A stretch of 34,053 nucleotides of DNA from an uncultured Saprospiraceae bacterium (GCA_938018185.1 CALIIW010000058.1:1-34053), one strand, 5' to 3'; counted from the first letter of the stretch, positions 28,801 to 34,053 are shown. The notes: generated by a model from the sequence alone, not told the origin. Program-made: numbers and translations.

Positions 28801-30012
28801 TATATTGCTGCTCCTGGATATAATGAAATGCAGATGACTGATGAGAACGGATACTATATGGAGCCAAACATACCTACAGGCGACATGTATACGATTGAAC
28901 CAGAAAGAGATTTCAATGATGAAAATGGATTGTCAACTTACGCATTGTTTGTAGGACAAAGATTCATTCTTGGAATGGATCCAGTAGAGATCGTTTCGCC
29001 ATACCAAGTTATTGCAGGTGATGCAAACTGTAGTGAAAGCTTTACAACTTTAGATTTATTCATTTTACAACAATTGATTATCGGAACGAATGACAATCTT
29101 GATTTCTGTCCATCATGGGTATTTGTAAGTGAAACTGGGTCTATGCCAATTGATTTTGATTCATACAACGTATTCCCATATTTCAATCATGATACGATGA
29201 TGGTGATGGGTGACACGATCTCAAACTTCGTAGGTGTTAAAGTTGGAGATATATTGGGGCATGCTAATCCTCATAATTTTGATGGAGAAGATAACGGTAG
29301 ATCAGCTGGTGCATTAAATTTGATTGCTGAAGAACAAGAAGTAAAAGAAGGAGATATCGTTGAGTTTAAAATTAAATCAGAAAACTTTATTGACATCGTT
29401 TCTTATCAATTTGGTTTATCATTTGATTTTAATTCTCTAGAATTTGTAGAGGTAGTTTCTCCAGCAAATAGTAAGTTGGCTTCAACAGCTGTTGGAACAA
29501 GCAATGCAGCTGTAGGTGATATTAGAGCAAGTTGGTTTAGCTTAGACGGTGAGGCATTGACTATAGATGCAACAGAAGAGTTAATGACTATTAGATTCAG
29601 AGCAAAGTCAGACCTTGAAAATATTTCAAGTCTATTTGGAATTGATTCTCACAACTTACTATCTGAGGCACATAATATTGCATTAGAAAAACTTGACATT
29701 ACCTTAGACTTTATAGAGCCGACGACTACTGCGGTAGAAGTTGTTGATGTGTCTAATTTTAAAGTAGATCAAAATACTCCGAATCCATTCCACAATGAAA
29801 GTAAAATTGGTTTTGAATTGCCAAAGGAAATGGAAGCAGAATTTATCATACATAATAACTTAGGGGAAGTTGTTCTTACAAAAACTGCCCTTTACAAAAG
29901 AGGTAGAAATGAAATTGTTGTTTCAAAGCAAGACATTGGAACAGGCGTATTCCATTACACTCTAAAAGCTGGTCCATTTAGTGAGACTAGAAGTATGATA
30001 GTAATAGATTAA
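19879..30012 (+). CDS. Giant T9SS-exported surface protein: Kazal, PPC-like, 22 SprB-type repeats, PKD, cohesin/dockerin-like
   Basis: 3377 residues, probably a surface filament or adhesin. Order: signal peptide 1-22; dockerin-like calcium loops at Asp31-Asp42 and Asp88-Asp99; cohesin-like about 128-290; four Kazal-type domains about 295-497; two PPC-like beta domains about 515-635 and 640-762; 22 SprB-type repeats of about 82 residues in 765-2742, interrupted by a 186-residue insert at about 1572-1757; PKD 2743-2814 (WDFGDGE); cohesin-like 2815-2954; regulatory plus dockerin-like 2955-3140; cohesin-like 3145-3285; T9SS type A sorting domain 3294-3377 (TPNPF). SprB of Flavobacterium johnsoniae is the mobile gliding adhesin, and a PorP/SprF-family gene lies two genes downstream. 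Kazal domains usually inhibit serine proteases, so protection of the filament or defence against host or prey proteases is plausible. The protein is strongly acidic and Asn/Thr/Ser/Gly-rich. It has its own promoter. Confidence 0.93.
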   Translation: MKNLNRTYFTFLLVFFFSSIFSQTSSVWPGDADNNGEVNCVDLLYVGAAFGETGALRTNPSIQWQAQTLTTPWAADFADTGDNIGFADCDGNGVIDADDAEIAILSNLGLSHTNGTNATNGFASGVSGTDPEIAMTPDKLVMNEGETLSVDIELGDASIDISDFYGIVINVSYDKPFLKSTSLPTFNQNATSFVDDGMNNSMNLVYTDTTNKTVQIGLTRTNQINASAGFGSIGTLDFIIEDDLLDPYVVDTMEVTIDSVRLIDFNMNSYSMYLGSETTFEVEITANARSSDSNNCPDNYEPVCGSNGITYQNACFARADGIESYTPGVCFGDCIIADQMDIYNVRECESDYSPVCGCNNETYLNACEAERAGVVSFIPGVCDNASSCYDPMYIETSGGVELNVNTGELVSNCPPDIAPVCGCNGVTYNNACVAQASGITYYTTGSCDNTCIDPAKMDATPSCVNTYDPVCGCNGRTYSNACFADAAGVMTYTPGACGSASSGTTGPWCNGACPIACGDFLANETNVGAGNDIEEYYWNSGTKYKAPDKVYVINKDQAGDLQIGLEIITPNINLDIFLLTGDCQNLTCIASSTQSNTSSNNEGIVYPNAPIGTYYIVVDGLLPSYQGDYKLEVSCGYLYCGDSKALTCGHPFNYNNIHGHDDVSLYGCPNHINVENNGPEVVHHFTTTTTGNVDISLTNMSCNLELFLLSSCDRGACIEYSTNPGASPEHISAYLQPGTYYVVVDGYNGAACDYNLLVNCPTSCDLDMVVTSSGSNCGQSTGSFTCTSTGGTPGFIVSWTGPVSGSFPTYLNSCTISNLPPGVYTVKKKDSNGCYDTEVIEIKDNGSQLWAEITTTDAFCSMKGSISVNVSGGSAPYTIHLSGPVSGTATATGNSFTINALPAGDYTIYIIDKFGCSVSKTFTIDQNNNNFHIDGYVDHAKCEQPGAIHINVENGCATYTVLVTGPVSGSATTNSSGFYIPNLPGGTYTVRVEDCNWCSDEMVFVIEDEDIDIDVVAESGICGQNGSMTINVSNGNPNYIISWTGASSGSITTSNPSYTVTDLPSGNYSVTVMDANWCSDYQVVSIDNSSSNLDVTTTVTDGYCENGSVWIDINDGEGPYTIEWSGPAMGTATTINNSYDIPDLPGGTYWINVTDKHNCTYMTEVTINVHISDINASAWPNNGECGELGSVELTITNGTAPYTITWDGAAIGSTTSNSSTVNIPNLASGTYNFEILDKYGCGAWVTVVIDNSGGSLDASSSVWPGTCGNNGEITISIHDGCADYTIAWDGPLTGSTTTSSTIYGINNAPSGTYKITITDCKGCEKVLTQELNNDGGDLDISLNGMNPVCSTQGNVEVWITGGNAPYTIVWTGCNPGNTTSSTASFTIPNACAGDYAVTVTGANGCSDTGTITLVDETATVDCTAAVVHGVCGGTGTVNLTFGTGTYAINWAGQASGNGTSSNGSFSIIDLPTGWYDLTISDSNGCQDTKGFEIMNMPSDIDIELTIINASCCDGGEAVLTVNGGSGPYTYDWNPSVSTTDGIWDVAPGAYSVTVTDAQGCTATDLAIIGNDCNCPDIYAADTLFFPAGPDISVCTPIPFLDNSAYEIILNGSPYVLPVKACDVDSLVSYAYFVLFGQGAAGPYHIDSWTVGGNVFSGTVNDMNDLADSMNVWDPTGAWFNDPMFSSITGGNASAGYGPIVATHIASGVESTMQTNFTGVALGFEIDVPDEKGYQTLIINDKETCCSDTVVICIEATCDLAIDLSHLDANCNTNGGIWVDITGGTGPFDVNWAGPISGSGSVFGSNYEILDAPEGSYTITVIDANKCVVSDNVYIDDAGSDLVLTATGSDASCGLNGAIWLDIAGGSGPYSIAWTGGGTAATATNSYEITGLGMGVYNITITDTNGCIDNALVTINDGGSNINISSVPVNANCDTPGSVAISIAGGTAPFLVDIAGPVPSNSTSTTNTYSANNLTTGNYTVVVKDSNGCKGTHTFVIGDVGSNIIVQANAPNAGCGDLGYIDLSLAGGVTPYTISWTGATNGNGNSASNNFTIPNLNVGQYNIMVMDANGCSTQITAVINGSGGNLAATIIGSNGACGTTGSFTVNVSSGDPDFTITWNGASPGSTTTQQNNTVISDLASGNYSIQIEDANGCTYHKNIEINNAGNSLSIGVTGTNGICGQGGEIAVGIVGGSPEYAVTLSGPSPATQTTSNSTLIFDNLSDGAYTIEVEDMDNCVDTEYITIDNSVSTLNVSATATYGSCGQTPNIILNISGGTPDYTVDWSGPETGTTTTNNSTMNIEDLSDGTYSITVSDSNGCSSTQSIDINTLPGISLNVTASDAACSVSGNLWISITGGTPVYTIDWSGPNGAGSVFNTSNVNETINNLAAGTYVVVVTDNNGCNDVQTVTVNGGSGNLDASIMPSNSYCSIGGGIWLNVFSGTAPYTIDWSGPHTGTYTTSNNLYDISQLSPGTYSVTLTDATSCSIVKVLNIDENGIAGWDFEGTVIDASCNGAGSINLVFAEGTPDYTIAWTGASNGSQISNTNTHTLGNLSPGTYEITVTEGNGCASRSKSFTVGGSATNAGFTTATTNASCGAAGSITLNFTAGTSGQLINWTGSANGSATATGSNFVISNLLPGSYSVNVNSGDGCSSNETVIVGGSFALDVNSSSNNGSCGNDDGSINININSGNPDYTISWSGPVSNSVSTGSNTYNITGLPSGNYSITIADADCQEVINQTISNSDGSPYASFGYEGSNVNISFNNNSSSGTYFWDFGDGEISNAISPIHNFCEEGTYTVCLTVSNACGMDTYCQDLVISIPDDIVIIDVENGSGSTGSTICVPVIVSNCDLIVSFAGSLNVGDPEVCQIVGVTPGAISPTYFANNKTFNYYDNNGKGIEVKDGETLFCVEVLITGPTGTSSTIEIVEDPLRVELGTIIDDVPTTMDHACLKGVITVDASARISGTVRTYWGDGIKDTEMYIAAPGYNEMQMTDENGYYMEPNIPTGDMYTIEPERDFNDENGLSTYALFVGQRFILGMDPVEIVSPYQVIAGDANCSESFTTLDLFILQQLIIGTNDNLDFCPSWVFVSETGSMPIDFDSYNVFPYFNHDTMMVMGDTISNFVGVKVGDILGHANPHNFDGEDNGRSAGALNLIAEEQEVKEGDIVEFKIKSENFIDIVSYQFGLSFDFNSLEFVEVVSPANSKLASTAVGTSNAAVGDIRASWFSLDGEALTIDATEELMTIRFRAKSDLENISSLFGIDSHNLLSEAHNIALEKLDITLDFIEPTTTAVEVVDVSNFKVDQNTPNPFHNESKIGFELPKEMEAEFIIHNNLGEVVLTKTALYKRGRNEIVVSKQDIGTGVFHYTLKAGPFSETRSMIVID
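20761..21369 (+). repeat. Four tandem Kazal-type domains in the giant protein
   Basis: Each unit follows C-x-PVCG-(C/S)-NG-x-TY-x-NAC-x(13-15)-C. Units 2-4 have a six-cysteine set, counting a cysteine before the core. Unit 1 has Ser in place of the Cys after VCG and also lacks the extra upstream cysteine, so one disulfide appears to be lost as a pair. Confidence 0.85.
22171..28104 (+). repeat. 22 SprB-type protein repeats (about 82 residues each)
   Basis: Each unit runs roughly: two strands, a Cys at about position 12, G(S/A/E)I, GG-x-x-PYTI-x-W-x-G, a Thr/Ser/Asn loop, NL-x-x-G-x-Y-x-I-x-V-x-D-x-x-GC, then a linker ending in Gly/Asn. All 22 have the first and the final cysteine. The units are diverged at DNA level, so this is an old array. 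Units 10 and 11 are separated by an unrelated insert (24592-25149). Confidence 0.88.
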
Positions 30013-30027
30013 AACTGGTTATTGGGA

Positions 30028-30076
30028 TAGCGAGTAAGGTGTAGCGAAAGCTACACTTTACTTAGCTTTTAATTTT
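30028..30076 (+). terminator. Intrinsic terminator after the giant protein gene
   Basis: gtaaggtgtagc (30034-30045) pairs with gctacactttac (30050-30061) with one G-U wobble and a GAAA tetraloop, followed by a T-rich run. The remaining 41 bases to the next gene contain no clear promoter, so some read-through may feed it. Confidence 0.82.
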
Positions 30077-30117
30077 TTCCTGAGACCGAAATATAATAGT
30101 AAAGCATAACATAAACG

Positions 30118-32058
30118 ATGAAGCATCTCATAGCAATTTTCTGCCTATGCCTATGTGCTCTTAGCCATGCATTTGGGCAAAGTTTAACAATAAAAATTCC
30201 TCATATAGAGGTTCAAGAAGATGAGACTTTTAGTCTCGAAATGACCACAGCATCATTTGAAGAAATGGTGAGTATACAATTCTCAGTTCATTGGGATCCA
30301 AGTATTATAGCCTATGAAGATTCAGAAATTTCTGATTTGGATTTTGTTGCTGTTGGAACCACTTTCGCTGAGGAAGGCACTATAAGAATTTCTTGGTTTG
30401 ATATTGATGGAATAGGAGAGTCCATGGAAAATTGGAAATCCTTTCTAAAATTAAATTTTAAGACTCTTGGCAAAATCGGAGATTCGACCCCATTGAGTAT
30501 GGCTGGTGATTCTTTAGAGGTGCAAATTTTTCAAGCTACAGATGAGCCGGGTATTTTTAAGGAAATTGAGTTTGATGCAATAGATGGATCAGTTACAATT
30601 GTCGATGAAGATCCAATTAAAGAAATGTTTTCGATAAGTTCTTTTCAACTTGAAGAGGTTGCTTGTGCAGGAGATTTTTCTGGATCAATAGCTTTAGATG
30701 TTGAAACTAATATGGAAGATTTGATTTACAATTGGACAGGGCCAAACGGCTTTACATCAGATCAAATAGATTTAACGGATTTAGAATCTGGTTCATACAA
30801 TCTTGTAGTGACGGATATGGATGGCAACATTGTTTTTGAAGAAGTTTATAATATTAATCAACCTTTGGCAGAAATGAGCATTTTAGAAATTGAAAGTTCT
30901 GCAGCTGCTTGTTCTTCGAGTACAGGAACCGTGCTAATAGATGTTCAAGGCGGTACACCACCATATTCTTATGATATTGGAAACGGCATTTTATATGCAC
31001 AATCATTGATTGAAAATCTAGCTTCAGGTTCTTATGAACTAATTATCACAGATTCTAATGGGTGCAGCCTTGAAACGGTATTTGACATAGATTCTGGTTC
31101 AAGTGAAGTCGGCTTAAATTTAGGAGATGATGTAGAAGCTTGTATAGGAGAGACAGTAATATTGGACGGAGGTGCCTACGATGAATACGTTTGGTCAAAT
31201 GGTGAAACCGGTCCTGAAATAGAAGTGAATGAATCTGCCGAGTATGTTTTAGTTGTGACTGATGAATTTGGTTGTACAGCAACTGATTCTATTGCAGTAA
31301 ACTTTATTTCTTCTATTGCCATCTTATTTGAGCAAGAAAATTTAATTGTATGTCCAAATGACTCCATTGAATTATTTGTGGAAGGAGGAACAGAATATAA
31401 TTGGACCGATCCAAATGGCTCCTTAAATGAAATTGAAGGGTCAAGAGTAATTGCAAACCCGGCAGAAACTACAACTTATACGGTAAGTTCAGAAGGGGAA
31501 TGTGGTGCCGATGAGGTAGAAATAACGGTTGAAGTTTTTGATATTTATGCAAACGCTGGACCAGATGTATGTATACGAAAAGGAGAGCAGGTACAGCTTA
31601 GTGCAAGTGGAGGAGAATTCTATTATTGGCTAGGAGGAGAATATGAATTGAACTTGTATGACATTCCTAATCCTATTTCCTCTCCGCTAGATAGCACAGT
31701 TTATAGAGTTATGATCATCGACGAAAACGAATGCACCACCTTTGACGATGTAAGGGTTTTTATAGCAGGAAATGCATCAGAATTTATAAAGGCGGTCAAT
31801 ATAATCACTCCAAACGGTGATGGTGTAAATGATGAATTGTTCTTTGAAGGAAATATAGAAAAATATGGAATCAATACCCTAAAGATTTTCAATAGATGGG
31901 GAAAATTGATTTACGAAAAAATAGATTATCAATTGGATGATGAGCGGTTTACTGGACACTACAATGGGGAAGAGCTCCCAGCGGGTACTTATTATTATAC
32001 CCTCGCATTTAGAGAAGACCAGACCATCAAACAAACCTTGACGATAATTAAAGAGTAA
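30118..32058 (+). CDS. Secreted protein with cohesin-like domain, SprB-like repeats and T9SS type B (gliding-associated) C-terminal domain
   Basis: 646-residue surface protein. Signal peptide 1-20 (AFGQ); cohesin-like domain about 22-162, similar in layout to those of the giant protein and the peroxidase (SIQFSVHWDPSIIAYEDSE, then RISWFDIDG); two SprB-like repeats about 174-325 (SGSYNLVVTD and SGSYELIITDSNGCS); three Ig-like units about 330-549; and a type B sorting domain about 557-646 with ITPNGDGVNDELFFEG, LKIFNRWGKLIYE and PAGTYYYTL (the gliding motility-associated C-terminal family). Type B domains are not removed in the same way as type A and usually depend on a PorP/SprF partner; such a gene follows 200 bases downstream. 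It may be a companion or anchoring subunit for the giant protein, but that is inference from order and shared domains. Confidence 0.9.
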   Translation: MKHLIAIFCLCLCALSHAFGQSLTIKIPHIEVQEDETFSLEMTTASFEEMVSIQFSVHWDPSIIAYEDSEISDLDFVAVGTTFAEEGTIRISWFDIDGIGESMENWKSFLKLNFKTLGKIGDSTPLSMAGDSLEVQIFQATDEPGIFKEIEFDAIDGSVTIVDEDPIKEMFSISSFQLEEVACAGDFSGSIALDVETNMEDLIYNWTGPNGFTSDQIDLTDLESGSYNLVVTDMDGNIVFEEVYNINQPLAEMSILEIESSAAACSSSTGTVLIDVQGGTPPYSYDIGNGILYAQSLIENLASGSYELIITDSNGCSLETVFDIDSGSSEVGLNLGDDVEACIGETVILDGGAYDEYVWSNGETGPEIEVNESAEYVLVVTDEFGCTATDSIAVNFISSIAILFEQENLIVCPNDSIELFVEGGTEYNWTDPNGSLNEIEGSRVIANPAETTTYTVSSEGECGADEVEITVEVFDIYANAGPDVCIRKGEQVQLSASGGEFYYWLGGEYELNLYDIPNPISSPLDSTVYRVMIIDENECTTFDDVRVFIAGNASEFIKAVNIITPNGDGVNDELFFEGNIEKYGINTLKIFNRWGKLIYEKIDYQLDDERFTGHYNGEELPAGTYYYTLAFREDQTIKQTLTIIKE

Positions 32059-32079
32059 GGGGATAAACTTAATGTAAAT

Positions 32080-32122
32080 CAGGTGTGTAATTCACACTTC
32101 GGTGTGAATTACACCTGTTTTT
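32080..32122 (+). terminator. Intrinsic terminator after the type B protein gene
   Basis: caggtgtgtaattcacac (32080-32097) pairs with gtgtgaattacacctg (32102-32117) around a TTCG tetraloop, with a two-base bulge on the left, followed by ttttt. Confidence 0.9.
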
Positions 32123-32190
32123 AAATTGTTCCAAAGATAACACCTTAAGAAATAGTTTCTTTGACTATGTGTTTATGTTTACTATTTATG

Positions 32191-32241
32191 CCAGTCTGTT
32201 TTTACAGACTGGTTTAGTAAAGAAGTTGTTAAAAAACTTCT
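32191..32241 (+). promoter_or_regulatory. Two perfect stem-loops in the leader of the PorP/SprF gene
   Basis: ccagtctg (32191-32198)/cagactgg (32205-32212) with loop ttttta, then agaagtt (32221-32227)/aacttct (32235-32241) with a 7-base loop. They end 17 bases before the ATG at 32259. Neither is followed by a proper T-run. The first has the same loop and the same CCA...TGG stem foot as the hairpin at 15175-15194. Confidence 0.45.
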
Positions 32242-32258
32242 AGGCAAAATAAATTTTT

Positions 32259-33191
32259 ATGAAAAACCTACTAAGCGTTTTATTTGTTTTTTTCTCCATC
32301 CAGTTGTTTTCACAACAACTTCCGGAGCGTTCTACCTTTGAAGGAAATTCTTTTGTGTGGAATCCCGCTATGACTGCTGTTAGAACTTATTGGGAATTAG
32401 GGGCTACCTACAAGCAACAATGGCTTGGATTTCAAGATGCGCCAAAAACAGCAATCGTTTCTTTTCAGTATCCTTTTGTGGATAAGAACATGAGTGCAGG
32501 TGTTTTTATCACACATGATAATACCCATCCAATTCAATTTAATTCAATCAGCTTTACTTACAATTACCAACTGCCTTTAAATCTATTTAAGGACGATAGA
32601 TTGTCTATAGGAATAATGGGCTCTATGGGAGAGTATCACATCAATTCTGATCGTATAATGGTTGGAGATGCTTCTGATGTTTTATTGCCTAATGATGAAG
32701 TAGCAAGTCTTATTCCTAATGCAGGTTTTGGACTGTTTTATATTTCCGAAAAAGAAAGATTTTATAATAATGGCTTCTATATTGGAATAGGGTCAAACCA
32801 ACTACTGAGTACTGATTTGATTTTTGATACAGATGGAACAGCTTTAAATATTAGAAGAGACATACATGCCAACGGTATTTTGGGATTTACCTTTTTGGCC
32901 AATCAAGATTTATTAATTGAACCAAGTATTTGGGTAAATTATGCTTCTAAAAATTTGACGGATATGAATTTTGGTGTCCTACTCGAAAAGCAAGATGCGT
33001 TTTGGGCAGGTCTTAACCTTTCACTGAGTCAAGAATTTTCTCTTCAAGCTGGCGTAATATTGAAGCAAGGATTTTTCAAAGACGGAACAATGAGAATTGG
33101 AACAAAGGCAACTTATAACATGGGAACCTTAGGTATGGACCTAGGCTTTGGCTACGAATTTTATGTTGCCTATAGATTTGAAAACGAATAA
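32259..33191 (+). CDS. PorP/SprF family type IX secretion system membrane protein
   Basis: 310-residue outer-membrane protein with signal peptide about 1-18 (LFSQ). The conserved N-terminal family signature is visible at about 35-75: WNPAMTAVRTYWELGATYKQ followed by QWLGFQDAPKTAIVSFQYPF, corresponding to the NPA...R.QW.GF.GAP pattern of PorP and SprF. The rest is regular beta strands of a barrel, with motifs SAGVFITHDNTHP, FGLFYIS, and a final strand ending in Glu after YRF. SprF is needed for secretion of SprB in Flavobacterium, and many T9SS type B substrates are encoded next to a PorP/SprF homologue. Here it follows the type B protein and the SprB-repeat giant, so it is their probable export or anchoring partner. 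A terminator separates it from the type B gene, so its expression may be independent. Confidence 0.92.
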   Translation: MKNLLSVLFVFFSIQLFSQQLPERSTFEGNSFVWNPAMTAVRTYWELGATYKQQWLGFQDAPKTAIVSFQYPFVDKNMSAGVFITHDNTHPIQFNSISFTYNYQLPLNLFKDDRLSIGIMGSMGEYHINSDRIMVGDASDVLLPNDEVASLIPNAGFGLFYISEKERFYNNGFYIGIGSNQLLSTDLIFDTDGTALNIRRDIHANGILGFTFLANQDLLIEPSIWVNYASKNLTDMNFGVLLEKQDAFWAGLNLSLSQEFSLQAGVILKQGFFKDGTMRIGTKATYNMGTLGMDLGFGYEFYVAYRFENE

Positions 33192-33201
33192 AACGAAACT
33201 T

Positions 33202-33276
33202 TCTTAGTCATCTAAGACCTAAAAAAATAATCTTAAAGACACTTATCTGATTTAGGATCAATCAATAACAGATAAG
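33202..33276. other. Cluster of overlapping inverted repeats downstream of the PorP/SprF gene
   Basis: tcttag/ctaaga (33202-33207, 33212-33217), cctaaa/tttagg (33218-33223, 33251-33256) and cttatctg/cagataag (33242-33249, 33269-33276). The last two interleave, so they could form alternative or pseudoknotted structures. No T-run follows on the plus strand. Confidence 0.35.
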
Positions 33277-33363
33277 CCACAAAAAGTCATGTGAAGGCGC
33301 TACAGGATGAAGTAAAATTTTAATTTAACTTTTGGACGATTCTTTAGCACTTCACTTTTTTGT

Positions 33364-33371
33364 TAGCTTTG
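33364..33371 (+). promoter_or_regulatory. Candidate -7 box (TAGCTTTG) for the lipoprotein gene
   Basis: Exact TAnnTTTG, 42 bases before the ATG at 33413. The -33 element is poor (TTTA-like near 33342). A short palindrome, tttagt/actaaa, lies just downstream, at about the expected start of transcription. Confidence 0.45.
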
Positions 33372-33412
33372 CTAAATATAAATTTAGTTGACTAAACACA
33401 AATCCATTTATT

Positions 33413-33880
33413 ATGAAAATCGTTCATTTCATTTTAATCTTTTCTTCTCTTTTCATATTAATTTCTTGTTCTAGCTCAAAGATGGCTCAATCCATGAGTT
33501 CGCACAAAGTGAATTTAAACAAAGCTTTATCATTTAATGATGATCCTTCTAGGCAGATGGATATGCTGGCAGAAAGCTATGTGCAAGTAATCAAAGAAGC
33601 CTTAAATTACGGCAAGGTTAAGAATTCTGTCAAACACATAAAGACCTTTTCTAAGCAGAATAAGCCAGAGATTGATGCGATCATGAAAAATCTAAACAAT
33701 TGGACCTCCGATTTTGATCCTGCAGAGAAATTGCTGATGATTGGCAAATTGGCTAGCAAGCCATACGCAAAAGAACTGATCACCTTGGTGCCAAAATTAG
33801 AACAGAAGCTTAATAGGAAGATAAGCACTTTTACTTTCTTGAGTAAATTTGTAGATATTTTTAAACTGAAATTGTTTTAA
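33413..33880 (+). CDS. Small lipoprotein of unknown function
   Basis: 155 residues. The first 19 form a lipoprotein signal peptide with lipobox LISC and acylated Cys19, followed by a Ser-rich tether (SSSK). The mature part is mostly amphipathic helix, rich in Lys and Leu (for example AEKLLMIGKLASKPYAKEL), without any enzymatic motif I can recognise. It should be anchored to a membrane facing the periplasm, or to the outer membrane; no acidic surface-export signal follows the cysteine. It has its own candidate promoter and a large hairpin downstream, so it is probably a single-gene unit rather than part of the surface locus. No function is proposed. Confidence 0.8.
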   Translation: MKIVHFILIFSSLFILISCSSSKMAQSMSSHKVNLNKALSFNDDPSRQMDMLAESYVQVIKEALNYGKVKNSVKHIKTFSKQNKPEIDAIMKNLNNWTSDFDPAEKLLMIGKLASKPYAKELITLVPKLEQKLNRKISTFTFLSKFVDIFKLKLF

Positions 33881-33882
33881 AG

Positions 33883-33953
33883 CATATAAGACCATAATAA
33901 GAGAAGCGCTTATATTCTTCTTATATCTCTCTTATAAGTCCTTATATGTTTTT
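33883..33953 (+). terminator. Long imperfect hairpin after the lipoprotein gene
   Basis: catataag (33883-33890) pairs with cttatatg (33941-33948), and ataagaga (33897-33904) with tctcttat (33928-33935), making a long stem with an internal loop, followed by ttttta. It starts two bases after the lipoprotein stop. Confidence 0.55.
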
Positions 33954-33960
33954 ACTTTTG
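33953..33960 (+). promoter_or_regulatory. Possible -7 box (TACTTTTG) directly before the last gene
   Basis: Exact TAnnTTTG whose end is four bases before the ATG at 33965. If used, the mRNA would start at or next to the start codon (leaderless). The same octamer is used in the promoter at 19827-19834. No TTG lies 20 bases upstream, so this may be chance. Confidence 0.3.
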
Positions 33961-33964
33961 AGGC

Positions 33965-34053
33965 ATGCTACTAATTAAAAACATAGGAAAGATAGTTCGT
34001 GCCATTCCATCTACAGACTATAAAGAATCTTACCAAGAACTCCCTTGTCTTGA
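33965..34053 (+). CDS. hutI: N-terminus of a probable imidazolonepropionase, cut by window end
   Basis: The first 29 codons of a frame that stays open to the window end. It begins MLLIKNIGKIVRAI and continues to QELPCL. The start resembles Bacteroidota imidazolonepropionases (amidohydrolase family, third step of histidine degradation), which open with a LLIKNI strand and reach ELP about 25 residues in before the small beta domain. No metal ligand is within the window, so the identification rests on a short stretch and my memory of the family. The start is the first ATG after the lipoprotein hairpin; no Shine-Dalgarno is present. Another amidohydrolase is possible. Confidence 0.42.
   Translation, partial: MLLIKNIGKIVRAIPSTDYKESYQELPCL

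Noticed and set aside
32128-32140. Thirteen-base match gttccaaagataa to 4916-4928, including a minus-strand TATCTTTG
   Set aside because: At 4916 it is a promoter candidate, but here it would drive antisense RNA into a terminator hairpin. Two short AT-rich matches are not enough to call a repeat family or antisense promoter.

Overview
The window is one continuous stretch of an AT-rich Bacteroidota chromosome, most likely from the Saprospiria (Lewinella/Saprospira relatives). The evidence is: type A and type B type IX secretion (T9SS) sorting domains, a PorP/SprF-family protein, SprB repeats, the dockerin-like module that is very common in Saprospiria proteins, exact matches to the Bacteroidota -7 box TAnnTTTG, gene starts without Shine-Dalgarno sequences, and a bS21 of the Bacteroidota type. 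The clade call is inference. I saw no tRNA, rRNA, CRISPR array, insertion sequence or phage gene.

Layout. 1-1182 is the end of a MATE efflux pump, separated by a strong bidirectional terminator from a minus-strand secreted reprolysin-type metalloprotease (1240-4893) and a 1155-residue outer-membrane barrel protein (4992-8459). Divergent from these is a small operon of two uncharacterised proteins and ribosomal protein bS21 (8753-9545). Next come a secreted animal-type haem peroxidase (9833-12751) and a very clear 2,4-dienoyl-CoA reductase FadH (12924-14930). A 442-base gene-free stretch full of perfect stem-loops leads into an orphan NarL-type response regulator (15373-16044). Facing it is a minus-strand three-gene operon with overlapping ends: an alpha-helical protein and two membrane proteins with bacterial PH domains (16114-19608).

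The right third (19879-33191) is a cell-surface locus. It encodes a 3377-residue protein with dockerin-like, cohesin-like, four Kazal, two PPC-like, 22 SprB-type, PKD, cohesin-like, dockerin-like, cohesin-like and type A sorting domains, in that order. After it come a 646-residue protein with a cohesin-like domain, two SprB-like repeats and a type B sorting domain, then a PorP/SprF-family membrane protein. This resembles the sprB-sprF arrangement of gliding bacteria: long surface filament, companion, membrane partner. A small lipoprotein and the first 29 codons of a probable imidazolonepropionase close the window.

Four large proteins carry T9SS sorting domains (protease, peroxidase, giant protein, type B protein). 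Three of these also share cohesin-like or dockerin-like modules, so the window largely describes surface and secreted equipment. The most notable signals are the paired extra cysteines in the giant protein's repeats, one repeat with foreign-looking base composition, the structured leader of the response regulator with a possible Pro-Pro leader peptide, and the Kazal/SprB/cohesin-dockerin architecture itself.
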